64,000 bases of DNA from the NCBI GenBank assembly GCA_963402885.1, contig OY727100.1, forward strand, positions 9,641,395 to 9,705,394, written 5' to 3'. This document shows, one piece after another, positions 29,101-36,515 of the stretch; the stretch's first letter is position 1; every line of letters begins with the position of its first letter. Source of the stretch: Antedon bifida (Eukaryota > Echinodermata > Crinoidea > Comatulida > Antedonidae). The notes beneath the pieces are model-generated. The model made no database searches. It was not told the DNA's origin and saw only the letters and a program-made list of their open reading frames with translations. The position numbers were made by a program, and so were the translations under genes.

Positions 29101-31646
29101 TATCAACTGATATATTTTATTTATAGTAGTAAGTACATTTTAATTCAATTTATTAAATGTTTTCAAATAGCATATTGTAATTTTAAAAAATAATACTACA
29201 GGTATATATATAGTTTAAATTGAAAATCTCCCAATAACAAATTTTAAATTATCAATTACTACAGTAGGCATAATTGCTAGATATAATTCTTTATTTTACC
29301 AAACATGATATAATTACTGTAATCATCACGACTAAAAATACTGTTTCTACTTTTCAGTTATTTAGTGATAATAGTATGATATTGAAACCTATTGTACTGT
29401 AGCATATGGAAATGCGTCTACTGTACAGTAGATTTTTTAACCAGAAAAAAAAAACAAACAAATTGCAAATAATAATCATCCAAAATTGCTGTAAAAGTTA
29501 CAGTAAGAATTTACCTGCTCAGTACAACAACACTGACATTACAATACTTAACAAACCTTAAAAGAAGTCTACAGCTCTTTTGCTACTTAATATGCTTGAT
29601 ATACAGTAGAACTCTTAGAGGATTGGATAGCACTCTTAGTCTTTTCATTCTAAATATGGTGTTTCAGATTGAATGCATTACACATTACAACATTAAAAAA
29701 CTTCTCTTTTATCTCAAAACATACTCAAATGCAGTAAATATTTGTAATGCAATTTTTAAGGTGACAATTTGCGTGCACGTGATAATGCCTGTGATAATAT
29801 TATCATTAATAATGACCAAATCAAACTACTTTAGATTTTACATGTAAACAAGTTTCATAAGATTCACTATAAAGAAAAGCTCTTAAATTGTTTTGCAACA
29901 GTATAGATGTTCTGTATATTTTCACAGTCAATAATTTATATTTGTTTAATCTTTACACTGACTGACATACCCAGTGAAAAACCACTGATCTCAAAACTAC
30001 TGCAAATTAGTGGTTTACTGTTCAATCATGCTTGGAAAGAATGTATTGTAAAGCCATATCTTTTGGATACTACATGCAAGACTGTAGTTAAAATCCCTAT
30101 CATTCAAGACTTTAATACTTTTTTGATTTGGGGCGGTAGGTATAATACTCCAATAGTCTTAAAATTCCCATTTTTTCCCCCCAGTTTTTGGCAGTATGTT
30201 CCCCACTGCAGAAATTGCCTTTGTTCCTGGGAACTAAAGTAACTTTTATTTGTGTCCCAGAGTCCATTAGAAAACCTTACTAGATAGGACTTGGAGTCAG
30301 TACATTGTGATGGGTCCTCCTCAAAAGGTTATCTTTTAAAAAAAACTCTATGTAAATCCTGCCTACCTTTGTCCTCAAGACGATAAATTGAAAGAGTATA
30401 AAAACAAATAAAATAAAAAATGTAAAAATTTGTCCGACAATCATCCAGATCCTTGACCGCATCACTATCACTATGCCAACCAGCTTGTCAACAAGTCAGA
30501 TTGCTGCGAAAATGGGCATGCATAACCAACCAATCAGGACTCAATTGATGCCAGTTCTCTACTCGCAATGTAAACTAGTATCGGTAAGGTCCGGTCCGTT
30601 TGTTTGGATGTTGTGCAATTGAGTTGACATTTGTTTTCAGTGTCGTTAATTAAACTTTTATTTATCAATAACAATATTTAAAATATTTTTTCTACATATT
30701 GCATAGATTCTGACTCGCATAATAATGGGACGTACTAATGACTGGTACATACTGTATCTAGATGTTTGCATCAAATTTAATTTTGATTAAAACATGCAAA
30801 CAACCTACAAATATTTAATAAAAATATTTATGAAATGACCTTGAAAGCTTTCCAAAACAATAATCTTAAAATTGTAGACATTGCCTGGAGTACAATTTTT
30901 TTTATAGTTTATGCTATCATTTTGAAATAAAGTGACACTGACTCTTTAAACATGAACAAATTGAAAGGAATCACTAGGCCTTATCAATCATTTGATTTTC
31001 TATAAAATTGTTTCGTTTATTATAATATAAATAATATAAAAAAAGCGGTCATTTATTGGAATAAGCCTAAATATGATATAGCCTAGGCCTAGGCCTATAT
31101 TTTGTTGTTCTTATTTTAGTTCAGAATACATCTTACTCTACTATTGTTATTTCTATTAATGTCTCACTTACCTTCCAATACAACTTCTTTTCCTGCTTTT
31201 TTCAAGGCTCGCACTGCCTCATCATGAGTGGCATCTCTCAAATCTTCACCATTCACCGCTAATATAGCATCCCCAACATAAAGGCTTTCCGTTTGATCGG
31301 CAGCTAGACCTTTAAATATTTTACTGATGATAATAGGCATCTTGTTTTCTTTTCCTCCTTTTATGCTAATTCCTAGGCCTCCTACTTCTTGCTTTACTAC
31401 TTTCACGATTCGTTTTTGATTAGCTATCGCGTCGGGGATCGGATCTTGCACCGAGATGTATTCCGAACGCCGCAGAGAGTCGTGTCGGCTAGCGTCTTGT
31501 CCCCCGTTGGTTACCCCATTTGAGTCTAGAGAATCTTCAAGGCTGATGGTTAAAACTTCCTCCTCTAATGTGGCTAAAACCCTACACCATTGCTCTCTGG
31601 CAAGAACCTCAAGGAGACCGGACTTTGCAACTCCAGCAGCAGCCAT
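2047..31646 (-). CDS. Syntrophin (alpha/beta type), partial gene, 3 exons in window
   Basis: Syntrophins are membrane-associated adaptors that bind the C-terminal region of dystrophin and link channels, nNOS and signalling proteins to the dystrophin complex. Coding exons on the minus strand are 31646-31172, 8964-8558 and 2192-2047; they join in phase (1, 0, then 2) to give 342 residues of a protein that is usually about 500-540 long. Residues 1-40 carry the split PH1 start ([12 protein letters not shown]), about 75-160 the PDZ domain with the carboxylate loop [10 protein letters not shown] and the family signature [18 protein letters not shown], then the second PH1 half, then the start of PH2. 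The C-terminal syntrophin-unique domain lies beyond the left edge. The N-terminus looks closest to alpha/beta syntrophins rather than gamma. The 22 kb first intron is loaded with transposons. Confidence 0.93.
3930..4187. mobile_element. MITE, AAGC-TGGTT family, copy 1
   Basis: The left end AAGCATGGTTCGCACTAG matches the inverted right end (AAGCGTGGTTCCCACTAG on the other strand), and both continue into GCAAC-rich sequence. The left flank is TA; the right flank reads GA, perhaps a mutated target duplication. The same ends occur at 11609-11753. It is non-coding, 258 bp. Confidence 0.7.
4311..4710 (+). repeat. 40-bp minisatellite, about 10 copies
   Basis: The unit alternates a TTTC(G/A)C(C/T)GTC core with a TTTTCTTTTTTGTTGGTTA pyrimidine run. 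The word resembling AATGTATTTC recurs at 4311, 4351, 4391, 4431, 4471, 4511, 4551, 4591, 4631 and 4671, so the period is exactly 40 with no net indel. Copies differ by substitutions, the middle ones being most alike. Confidence 0.9.
5626..7440 (+). repeat. 94-bp satellite, 18 full copies with higher-order structure
   Basis: Full units start at 5697 and every 94 bp thereafter to 7295, with partial, more diverged units at each edge. Two variants exist: A (AATAAAATTGTAGGTTTC) and B (AATGAAATTTATATTTTC). Read from the left the order is AAAB AAB AAB then eight further B units. Third-site variants (AGCT/AGTT and GGAT/GGGT) follow the same pattern, so units were amplified as 282-bp trimers on the left. 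On the right, TATGTTC/TATTTTC alternation marks a 188-bp dimer step. Confidence 0.95.
7932..8042. mobile_element. MITE, GTTCAGGCTTAG family, copy 1 (worn)
   Basis: The left end GAACAAGGCTTTAGTTAATT and the right end, read on the minus strand as ACATTCAGGCTTATTAATTA, form imperfect inverted repeats, each followed inward by a run like ACC(C)GGTAAGTT. A better preserved relative lies at 52099-52278. Confidence 0.55.
8558..8964 (-). CDS. Syntrophin exon 2 (second half of PH1)
   Basis: The acceptor TTTTTAG precedes TAAAGTACC, which joins the single G left by exon 1 to give [12 protein letters not shown], matching the family's EVKYMREATPY. The exon encodes 135 residues including [24 protein letters not shown] and the conserved HHMGWLSEQ end. 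The donor is CAG|GTAAGG at phase 0. This exon alone is diagnostic of syntrophin. Confidence 0.95.
9150..9290 (+). mobile_element. Possible tRNA-derived SINE with CAAT tail
   Basis: An A-box-like CAGTGGTTAGTGTTT is followed by a B-box-like GGGTTCTATTC about 35 bp later, and the segment ends in a (CAAT)n run at about 9267-9283, a common SINE tail form. No second copy was found to confirm the limits. Confidence 0.4.
9854..11300. mobile_element. Non-autonomous TA-flanked DNA transposon (1.45 kb)
   Basis: The ends are inverted: CAGTACAGAAAGAAAGTACT at 9854 and CAGTACAGAAAGAAATTACT read leftward from 11300, one mismatch in 22. TA directly flanks both ends (9852-9853, 11301-11302). Next to each end lie many copies of a TACG/CGTAGG word, in opposite senses on the two sides, and the right side expands into a 21-bp array. 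No transposase frame is visible. The TA duplication fits Tc1/mariner-like or another TA-targeting superfamily; the exact family is unknown. Confidence 0.82.
11036..11222 (+). repeat. 21-bp array, about 9 copies, inside the TA transposon
   Basis: The unit is AACAATACATCGTAGGCTACG with G/A, C/T and short variants, at a period of 20-21. The same CGTAGG and CTACG words form the subterminal zones of the host element, so the array seems to be an expansion of the element's own end sequence. Confidence 0.88.
11609..11753. mobile_element. MITE, AAGC-TGGTT family, copy 2
   Basis: The left end AAGTTTGGTTTCCACTAG and the inverted right end AAGCTTGGTTTATACTA enclose 145 bp, flanked by TA at 11607-11608 and 11754-11755. 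Both ends continue into GCAAC, as in the copy at 3930-4187. Confidence 0.78.
12924..13049. mobile_element. MITE, AAGCTCTGTCTACACT family, copy 1
   Basis: This 126-bp element has inverted ends AAGCTCTGTCTACACT and TA on both sides (12922-12923, 13050-13051). The interior contains TTTTTGTCAAACTA and GTGATGTGCCC words shared with the next copy. Confidence 0.88.
13829..13942. mobile_element. MITE, AAGCTCTGTCTACACT family, copy 2
   Basis: The left end is CAAGCTCTGTCTACACT and the inverted right end AAAGCGCTGTCTACCC. TA flanks at 13827-13828 and 13943-13944. It shares the TTTTTGTCAAACTA interior with the copy 0.8 kb to the left. Confidence 0.82.
15900..19680. mobile_element. PIF/Harbinger-like non-autonomous transposon (3.78 kb)
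   Basis: A 30-bp perfect terminal inverted repeat begins GGGAGCGTGCCCAAATG at 15900 and is mirrored at 19680. TAA flanks both ends (15897-15899 and 19681-19683). A three-base TWA duplication with ends starting GGG fits PIF/Harbinger. Both subterminal zones are crowded with TTAACG/CGTTAA words, and the centre holds an 81-bp array. No transposase or Myb-like frame is visible, so it must have moved in trans. Perfect ends suggest fairly recent insertion. Confidence 0.87.
17010..18600 (+). repeat. 81-bp array, about 19 copies, inside the Harbinger-like element
   Basis: Each unit carries the near-palindrome CCGTTAGMTCGGCGTTTAACGG separated by a GGACACAAAAACTCAGTA and TGTGGAATGATGCTA stretch. Units from about 17160 to 18060 are nearly identical at 81 bp; edge units vary in length and sequence. 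Because 81 is a multiple of three, two forward frames stay open through it (17174-17509, 17581-18093), repeating a 27-residue unit that starts [14 protein letters not shown] treat these frames as non-coding by-products. Confidence 0.9.
21640..21812 (+). repeat. 14-bp tandem repeat
   Basis: The unit ATTACTACTATGGG recurs about twelve times, with the last three bases varying (GGG, AAA, GAG, GGC). Confidence 0.88.
22190..22312 (+). repeat. 17-bp tandem repeat with CCCCTGAATAGG core
   Basis: CC(C/T)CTGAATAGGTGTGT recurs at 22211, 22228, 22245 and onward about seven times, the last copies with GGGG. Related words (AGTGTCCCCTTAATAG) occur alone near 14013 and in changed form near 36760, so the unit may derive from a dispersed element. 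Confidence 0.75.
22743..22883 (+). pseudogene. LINE reverse transcriptase C-terminal tail fragment
   Basis: An open frame of 46 codons ending in TAG reads [19 protein letters not shown] and then [20 protein letters not shown]. The pattern of an R-rich GHL stretch, then KR.R..P..TW, then an acidic E.DMK near the stop is the usual end of the ORF2 protein of several non-LTR retrotransposon clades (RTE- and Jockey-like). No upstream RT motifs are present, so this is a 5'-truncated copy. The clade cannot be fixed from this short tail. Confidence 0.6.
24850..27040 (+). mobile_element. tRNA-like SINE head split by a DNA transposon
   Basis: Removing the insertion at 24881-26977 with one copy of its TTAT duplication leaves a tRNA-like segment. 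The A-box region GTGTAATGGTTATG precedes and the B-box GGTTCAAGTCC follows, with about 70 bp between the outer ends. Downstream comes a T-rich run and then the 27050-27400 repeat body. The B-box match is good; amino-acid identity cannot be read with confidence. Only the SINE interpretation, not a working tRNA gene, is supported. Confidence 0.65.
24881..26977. mobile_element. Non-autonomous DNA transposon with GGGCAATTCCA ends (2.1 kb)
   Basis: Inverted ends GGGCAATTCCACGGTG and GGGCAATTCCATAGTG lie at 24881 and 26977, each flanked by TTAT (24877-24880 and 26978-26981). The interior is extremely AT-rich and contains repeated (G)TGACGGAATT(A/T)C words at about 24894, 25074, 25269, 25281 and 26440, plus a perfect 26-bp palindrome at 26405-26430 centred on ATTACGTAAT. 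No transposase is visible. I cannot assign a superfamily. Confidence 0.75.
27041..27402 (+). repeat. Dispersed repeat ending CTTGGCGGAGGTAAT
   Basis: Two copies of TTGGTGAGAATCGGATAAAA occur at about 27152 and 27288, followed by a (CACA) run and the terminal word CCTCCTTGGCGGAGGTAAT. A near mirror of this end (ACAAACCTCCGCC) sits at about 24740, so the composite unit spans roughly 24725-27400 including the insertion. From memory this end word is common in repeats of marine invertebrates; the class is uncertain. Confidence 0.55.
28970..29052 (+). repeat. Dispersed repeat, copy 1
   Basis: The block containing AATGACCTTGAAAGCTTTCC and CAATAATCTTAAAATTGTAG, then ATTGCCTGGAG, recurs almost unchanged at about 30815-30893, 1.85 kb away in the same orientation. 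Confidence 0.85.
30815..30893 (+). repeat. Dispersed repeat, copy 2
   Basis: This is a near-identical counterpart of 28970-29052, with two or three substitutions across about 75 bp. Similarity weakens after GCCTGGAG, where copy 2 seems to lack about 25 bp. Confidence 0.85.
31172..31646 (-). CDS. Syntrophin exon 1 (start, PH1 first half, PDZ)
   Basis: I chose ATG 31646 ([20 protein letters not shown]) because syntrophins begin with a short Ala/Gly-rich lead before SGLLEV. An in-frame ATG at 31748 would add 34 Arg/His/Thr-rich residues of no family character and is more likely 5' UTR. The PDZ domain is complete to [10 protein letters not shown], and the exon ends at the conserved position with donor G|GTAAGTG, phase 1. 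Confidence 0.95.
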
Positions 31647-32965
31647 TGCTGTGTTGTTGTGCCTCCACAAGGTTATGGAGAAATACAATTTATTTGTTGT
31701 TGTTTGATGATAATGTTGTCTTCTCGTTTCCTCGCGGCGTATTCTCATCTGTACGTCGTCGTATCATCGCGAACGAACCACCACAAAATTATCAACAAAA
31801 TACCCGCTTGACAAAGTGAGGGCGCACTAATAAAAACCCATGTGGTTTTGTTTATGTTTTGATTGATGAATTGTGGTTTATTTATTTAAAAAATAAATGT
31901 TATATTTCCACCATTTTCAGGTAGATAATATAGGGATAACTATGCAATAATCGTCTATCAGATACATAGTCGTAAGAATTATGAGGACATTGTGGATTTA
32001 TTGTTTAGTTTTTACGAATATAAAGCTAGGCTGCATAGCTAGCTAGCTAAGTATAAGCTAGCTAGGCCCTTACTTTATATTTAGGCAGAGCGGTTCTAAT
32101 GGGGAACAGACGATCGGGACCACGGACGATCGGGCCCAAGACGATCGGGCCCAGAAAAGATGGTCCTGATCGTCTTCAGCGTTGGGCCCGATCGTCATAC
32201 CAGTTGGGCCCGATCGTCCAGTGTTTTCAGAACCACGTTGGGCCCGATCGTCTTACCAGTTGGTCCCGATCGTCTTAGCGTTGGGCCCGATAGTCGTTTG
32301 TGTTATATAAAATAATGTGCCACATTTCATCATTTTTAATTCCTAGTGCTAGTGTCAACGTGCTTTTCTTGCGTAATTAATAATAATAATAATTTAATAA
32401 TAGTCTGTTCTTATATAGCGCATATAAGCAGGCTCTCAATGCGCTTTACATCAAAAATAATAGCAGGAAATGATTAAGAATTAAGATTTTAATTAAAAAG
32501 GTTAATTAGATTTTTTTCTGATTTTATCATAATTTTCCCCTAATTAACACTACTGGTTTTAAGAATTTCTTACCAATACTCTCGATTTATGAATAAATGT
32601 GATTGATTTTGATTGTTATTATTGTGTTGTTTGTATTCGCGTATTTATTTTTTTAAATTTTCCGAGAATGTTTTGGGCCCGATCGTCTTGTTTGTTGGGC
32701 CCGATCGTCTGGGCCCGATCGTCTCTGGGCCCGATCGTCTTTCACCCTTGATGGGCCCGATCGTCTCACGATTTGGGCCCGATCGTCTTGAAGTGGGCCC
32801 GATCGTCCGTGGTCCCGATCGTCTGATAACCGTTCTAATTTGACGACGGTGTAGTGTAGTATGTGGAGTAAAGTGAATGGGGTTAGCTTTATACCTTTTA
32901 AAACACCAGCACGCAGCAGTGCTAATATAATAGATTATTATTATTATTATTTTATTTTTTGACAG
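31647..32965. promoter_or_regulatory. Shared syntrophin/MCAT intergenic region
   Basis: The two genes point away from each other with 1.3 kb between start codons, so the promoters lie here. Positions 31730-31830 are CpG-richer than the surroundings and probably hold the syntrophin start site. The foldback element at 32101-32831 takes up over half of the interval. A T-rich run with TTTTTTGACAG directly before the MCAT ATG looks like a splice acceptor, implying an upstream MCAT 5' UTR exon. Confidence 0.55.
32101..32831. mobile_element. Foldback-type transposon with GGGCCCGATCGTC arrays
   Basis: An 8-bp target duplication GTTCTAAT flanks it (32093-32100 and 32832-32839). The ends are inverted, both reading inward through CAGACGATCGGGACCACGG. 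Each end zone is an irregular array of GACGATCGGGCCC or its complement: about eight copies on the left (first in one sense, then mostly the other) and eight on the right. The centre (32340-32640) is AT-rich and includes a TATATAGCGC word. Such long arrayed ends fit foldback elements; an 8-bp duplication fits hAT, P or Merlin type transposases. No frame is coding. Confidence 0.88.
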
Positions 32966-33643
32966 ATGGAAGTTGTAAGAAAATTATCAAGAAAGATTGT
33001 TGAAGCACGCTTACAAACATGCAGGATGTTTCAGTGCGAGCTAAAACACAACAATAGCAGACGAGTTCATCATTCTACTAGGTCAAGCATCATAAAATAT
33101 TTTGAATCACATAAAAAGCAGGTGTTGCTCCAACAAAAAGGTATAGGCTTAGAAACATCTTTACAGCAGTGGAAATTCTTCTCTAATGATGACAAAGACA
33201 AAAACAGAGAAGTAGAGAAAGATGACTATGTATCAAGTGATGATGAAGATAAAGGAGTTCCAATATATGACAAGCTTATTGGAGGTCAAAGGGTCAAAGA
33301 ACTACTAGAAGAAGCTCAGACACAAACGCTGAAAGATGATTTTGAAACGGCAGACGACAAAAGGACAGTTGCCAGAAAACGCACTTTCATTGACCCAAAA
33401 GACATGTCAGTTTTCTTATTCCCTGGTCAAGGCACACAGCTTGTCGGGATGGGAAAGGCACTCCTATCGTATCCCAATGTAAAGGAAATGTTTGAGGTTG
33501 CCTCGGAAATTTTAGGTTATGATCTATTGTCGCTGTGTTTGAATGGTCCTCAAGATAAGTTGAATCAAACCATTCATTGTCAGCCTGCAGTTGTCATCAC
33601 ATCACTTGCAGCTGTTGAAAAATTAAAACATGAAAATCCAAAG
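32966..33643 (+). CDS. MCAT: MCAT coding exon 1
   Basis: It encodes the presequence, a charged linker and the first catalytic block (DMSVFLFPGQGTQLVGMGKA) through CQPAVVITSLAAVEKL. The donor AAAG|GTAATA is at phase 0. The ATG follows a strong acceptor-like TTTTTTGACAG, so a non-coding exon may precede. Confidence 0.93.
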
Positions 33644-36090
33644 GTAATAAAGGTTGTCAATGTTTTATACAGTAGTTATATAGGCTTATTGTCTTATTTA
33701 TTGTAACCACCCCCTGGGGTGTGGGAGGCTGTGTTGGGCATGGGAGGTCAACATGGAACTAATGTAGAATAAACAGAAGGGGTCTGTGAGTGTCATTTAC
33801 CTGGATAAATAGAAGAGAGCTCAATTACACAACAATTCATTGAACACATCAAACAATGTTGCCATCTTGAGCAACCCAACACACCACCATCAATTGTTTG
33901 ACAGGATATTCGTATATTATTTTCTCAATGTTAGTGATCCCTGTTTTATGCATTGCAGGTGGCAGTAAGAATTTGTGCATTTAATTTATGTTATGCCTAA
34001 GTGGTAACTAGCCTACACCTTGGATTGGAAACCAAGAATGTCAAAATAAATTTTACAAATTTATTGATTCTATGATTTGTTGTTTTCAGCTTGTTGAAAA
34101 TTGTGTAGCTGCAGCTGGGTTTAGTGTTGGTGAAATGACTGCATTGGTCTTCTCTGGTGCTCTATCATTTGAAGAAGGTTTGTAGATTTGAAGCTAATAC
34201 AGAGTGCCTAATAGGGAGCTTGTGATTTACGACAACCTACACATCATGTTGGTGGTCATCGTCTAGGTTTAGAATTCACGCAAACTATGTCAAGGAATCG
34301 CCGAGCGTGGAAAGCATGTGCCAATGTCACTGCATGCACACAATGCATTAACATAGACATAATTATTCTTAGATTATTAGGTTCTGTGTTCTATTCTTTT
34401 AACTTTCTTTTACCAAAACAGTAATTAGCCTATGTTGACACGGATACTGAAAATAATTTAAATCTGAACTAGTTGCGCATGAGAGTGTAAGTAAAATTTC
34501 AAGCAACTGAAAGGAACCAGTGTGCGAGCGCTGGAACTGATTGTAACGAGTTGTGGTTACCTTGACATGTGCATGATGCAATTCGTAGTTGTATAGGAAA
34601 CAATACGCGCAAGCGCTTATATGGTATCACCGAACTGATCATGGTTACCCATATGGTTGCGGTCAGTTGGTTGCCCAGAGCACTATGTCGATCAGTTGTT
34701 CCTTTCAGTTCCGTGTCAACATAGCATACCTTTAGTCACAGCCCCAGTCATCATGAAAACATGTTATACAGTACCATTTTTACCATCCAACACACAAAGT
34801 AAGGGCGTGTGGCGCAGTGTGTTGGACATTCGACTACTGATTGTGAGATCTAGGTTCGAACCCAACTCTCGCCGCATTGCTTGTAACTTACGTTTCCCTT
34901 TCTCCACCTAGGTGTATAAATGGGAACCCGGTTAGATCAAGACACAACTTTGCGCTGATTACTACCTGCATTATGGGAGTATGTTTCCATACGTGTTTGA
35001 TTAAAAAAATGACTGGGGTATTAATGTTCAGTGCTTAGAGGTTTCAGAACATTAGGCGCTATATAAATCCAGGATATTATAATTATTATTAAAGTAACAT
35101 ACTTAACTGTACTGTAGTTCATTACACTGGATTAGGGATGGCTTAATCAGAGATTATATTCTAAAGTATTTGTTTTATTTAGCCGTCTATCTAATAAAAG
35201 TGCGTGCTGAAGCAATGCAATATGCTTCGAATCTCGTTGAAAGTGGAATGCTGTCTGTGGTCGGCCGTGACAGCACAAACTACAAAATAGCTTGCCAAGA
35301 AGCAAAGGAGCACTGTAGAAATGAAGAAGGCATCGAAGATCCAGTCTGCTCAATTGCTAATTACATGTTCCCAAATGCTAGAGTTATTGCTGGTCATGCA
35401 AAGGTGAGGAACGATATTGGGATATTAGACTAGCATGTATCTATCTATGCCATATTGGTTGCAAGATGCTTTACTCTCATTGCCTAGTCCTTTGGTTGAA
35501 ACGTAAAACTGTTGGTCCTGTGTACATACAGTGCATGTTAAAGAACTTGATACAGTATTCTGCTAATCTGGATAGGCGCTGCACTGCTGATTGCCATGAG
35601 TTTCCAGTTAAGCTTGACAATATTAAATACCTTTAGTTAGAGAAATTATTTTGTTTTAAGTTCCAAAAGTTGAATATCAATTATTTCTTTGTAGGCCTTG
35701 GACTTTCTACAGATAAATTCTAAGAAATTCTCACTCCGGAGTGCCAAAAGAATCCCAGTAAGCGGAGCTTTCCATACAGACCTTATGAAACCAGCGCAAG
35801 AGGCACTAGCCGCAGCATTGGCCGAAATAAACTTTGAAATACCGGTAATATCCGTGCATTCAAACGTTGATGGTAAACAGTACCAACATGCCAAGCACAT
35901 TCGTAAACAGCTGAAACGGCAGGTGATAATGCCGGTCAAATGGGAACAGTCAATGCACGAAATATACCAACGCAAACCAAAGGATAACTTTCCAGTTACA
36001 GTGGAAGTTGGACCAGGAAATCAACTTGGAACCATTCTGAAACGTAATAACGTGAAAGCTGCCCAAACATATCAAACTTTTGATGTGTAA
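32966..36090 (+). CDS. MCAT: Malonyl-CoA:acyl carrier protein transacylase, mitochondrial
   Basis: MCAT moves the malonyl group from CoA to mitochondrial acyl carrier protein, the chain-extender step of mitochondrial fatty acid synthesis that feeds lipoate production. Coding exons are 32966-33643, 34090-34177, 35183-35403 and 35695-36090; all phases agree and the product is 460 residues, longer than the roughly 390 of human MCAT because of an extended charged N-terminal region. Residues 1-50 are basic and lack early acids, as in a mitochondrial presequence. The FPGQGTQ oxyanion motif is at 152-158, the nucleophile Ser238 in GFSVGE, and the catalytic His356 in SGAFHTDLM. The C-terminal EVGPGNQLGTILK block is intact. 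All key residues are present, so the gene looks functional. Confidence 0.96.
33644..34089 (+). other. MCAT: MCAT intron 1
   Basis: A 446-bp intron with a GTAATA donor and a TTTTCAG acceptor. No internal feature recognised. Confidence 0.85.
34090..34177 (+). CDS. MCAT: MCAT coding exon 2 (catalytic serine)
   Basis: It reads LVENCVAAAGFSVGEMTALV and then FSGALSFEE; the serine of GFSVGE is the acyl-enzyme nucleophile. Acceptor TTTTCAG, donor AAG|GTTTGT (weak), phase 1. Confidence 0.94.
34431..34723. mobile_element. MITE with TATGTTGACACGG ends
   Basis: TATGTTGACACGGATACTGAAA at the left is mirrored by TATGTTGACACGGAACTGAAA at the right. It lies in MCAT intron 2; the interior is richer in G and C than its surroundings. 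Target duplication is unclear. Confidence 0.68.
34799..35092 (+). mobile_element. tRNA-headed SINE, copy 2
   Basis: It begins with a good A-box-like GTGTGGCGCAGTGTGTTGG and an intact B-box GGTTCGAACCC, followed by the body shared with the 1537-1812 copy (GACACAACTTTGCGCTGATT) and the tail GGCGCTATATAAAT, then an (ATT)n run. It is better preserved than copy 1. It sits in MCAT intron 2 in the sense orientation. Confidence 0.85.
35183..35403 (+). CDS. MCAT: MCAT coding exon 3
   Basis: It joins the lone G of exon 2 to give AVYLIKVRAEAMQYASNLVE, then GMLSVVGR and SIANYMFPNARVIAGHAK. Acceptor TTTATTTAG, donor AAAG|GTGAGG, phase 0. Confidence 0.95.
35404..35694 (+). other. MCAT: MCAT intron 3
   Basis: A 291-bp intron, GTGAGG to TTCTTTGTAG. 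No internal feature recognised. Confidence 0.85.
35695..36090 (+). CDS. MCAT: MCAT coding exon 4 (catalytic histidine, stop)
   Basis: It reads ALDFLQINSKKF, then IPVSGAFHTDLMKPA with the catalytic His, VISVHSNVDGKQY, MPVKWEQSMHEIY and the EVGPGNQLGTIL block, ending FDV and TAA. Confidence 0.96.
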   Translation, partial: ALDFLQINSKKFSLRSAKRIPVSGAFHTDLMKPAQEALAAALAEINFEIPVISVHSNVDGKQYQHAKHIRKQLKRQVIMPVKWEQSMHEIYQRKPKDNFPVTVEVGPGNQLGTILKRNNVKAAQTYQTFDV

Positions 36091-36135
36091 CTGGACAATG
36101 ATAAAACCTGGAAGCAAAATATAGAGTTAGCATTA

Positions 36136-36515
36136 AGACCCATTTACACTAGGACTATAATGATCGACAATAAATATGTATTTTTCCTACATAAAACAAA
36201 ATTCACTAGTTTTCACTATAGAATTATAGGATAACAATCTATGCTGCCTTTGTAGAAAATAATATTTTCACACGTCCGATCAAATGACGTCGTGATAAAT
36301 AAGAGAAATACTGTAATATTGTGATGATATAGTATAACAATTTTATTGTATTGATCATGAAGTCATTTCATTGGATTAAAAAAAATATTTTTTATCAAAG
36401 ACAGCATAAATGGTTATCCTATTAGTAGTATGAAAACTTTTGTGAATTTCTTTTGTTTTATGCAAATAAAATGTATGTTTATCCATTGTCGATCATCTTA
36501 GTGTGTCGCAGCCTT
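36136..36515. mobile_element. Near-palindromic inverted-repeat element in the MCAT 3' flank
   Basis: The two halves are inverted copies over most of the length: GATGATCGACAAT-like words at 36160 and 36490, ACATAAAACAAAA/GCATAAAACAAAAG, CACTAGTTTTCA/CACAAAAGTTTTCA and TAGGATAAC(A/C)AT near the centre. TA flanks the ends (36134-36135, 36516-36517). It starts 45 bp after the MCAT stop, so it is probably transcribed as 3' UTR. Confidence 0.78.

Larger units (their letters stand above)
8965..31171 (-). other. Syntrophin intron 1 (22.2 kb)
   Basis: Exons 1 and 2 join cleanly across this interval, so it is a single large intron. It holds most of the transposons in the window (9854-11300, 11609-11753, 12924-13049, 13829-13942, 15900-19680, 22743-22883, 24720-27400) plus short tandem arrays. 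Between them the sequence is AT-rich and I recognise no host exon. Confidence 0.8.

Noticed and set aside
31647-31748. Upstream in-frame ATG extending syntrophin by 34 residues
   Set aside because: The added residues are Arg/His/Thr-rich without family resemblance, and the downstream ATG gives the usual short Ala-rich syntrophin start.
31456-31819. Plus-strand open frames opposite syntrophin exon 1
   Set aside because: They are antisense shadows of the less AT-rich coding exon, with no domain content.
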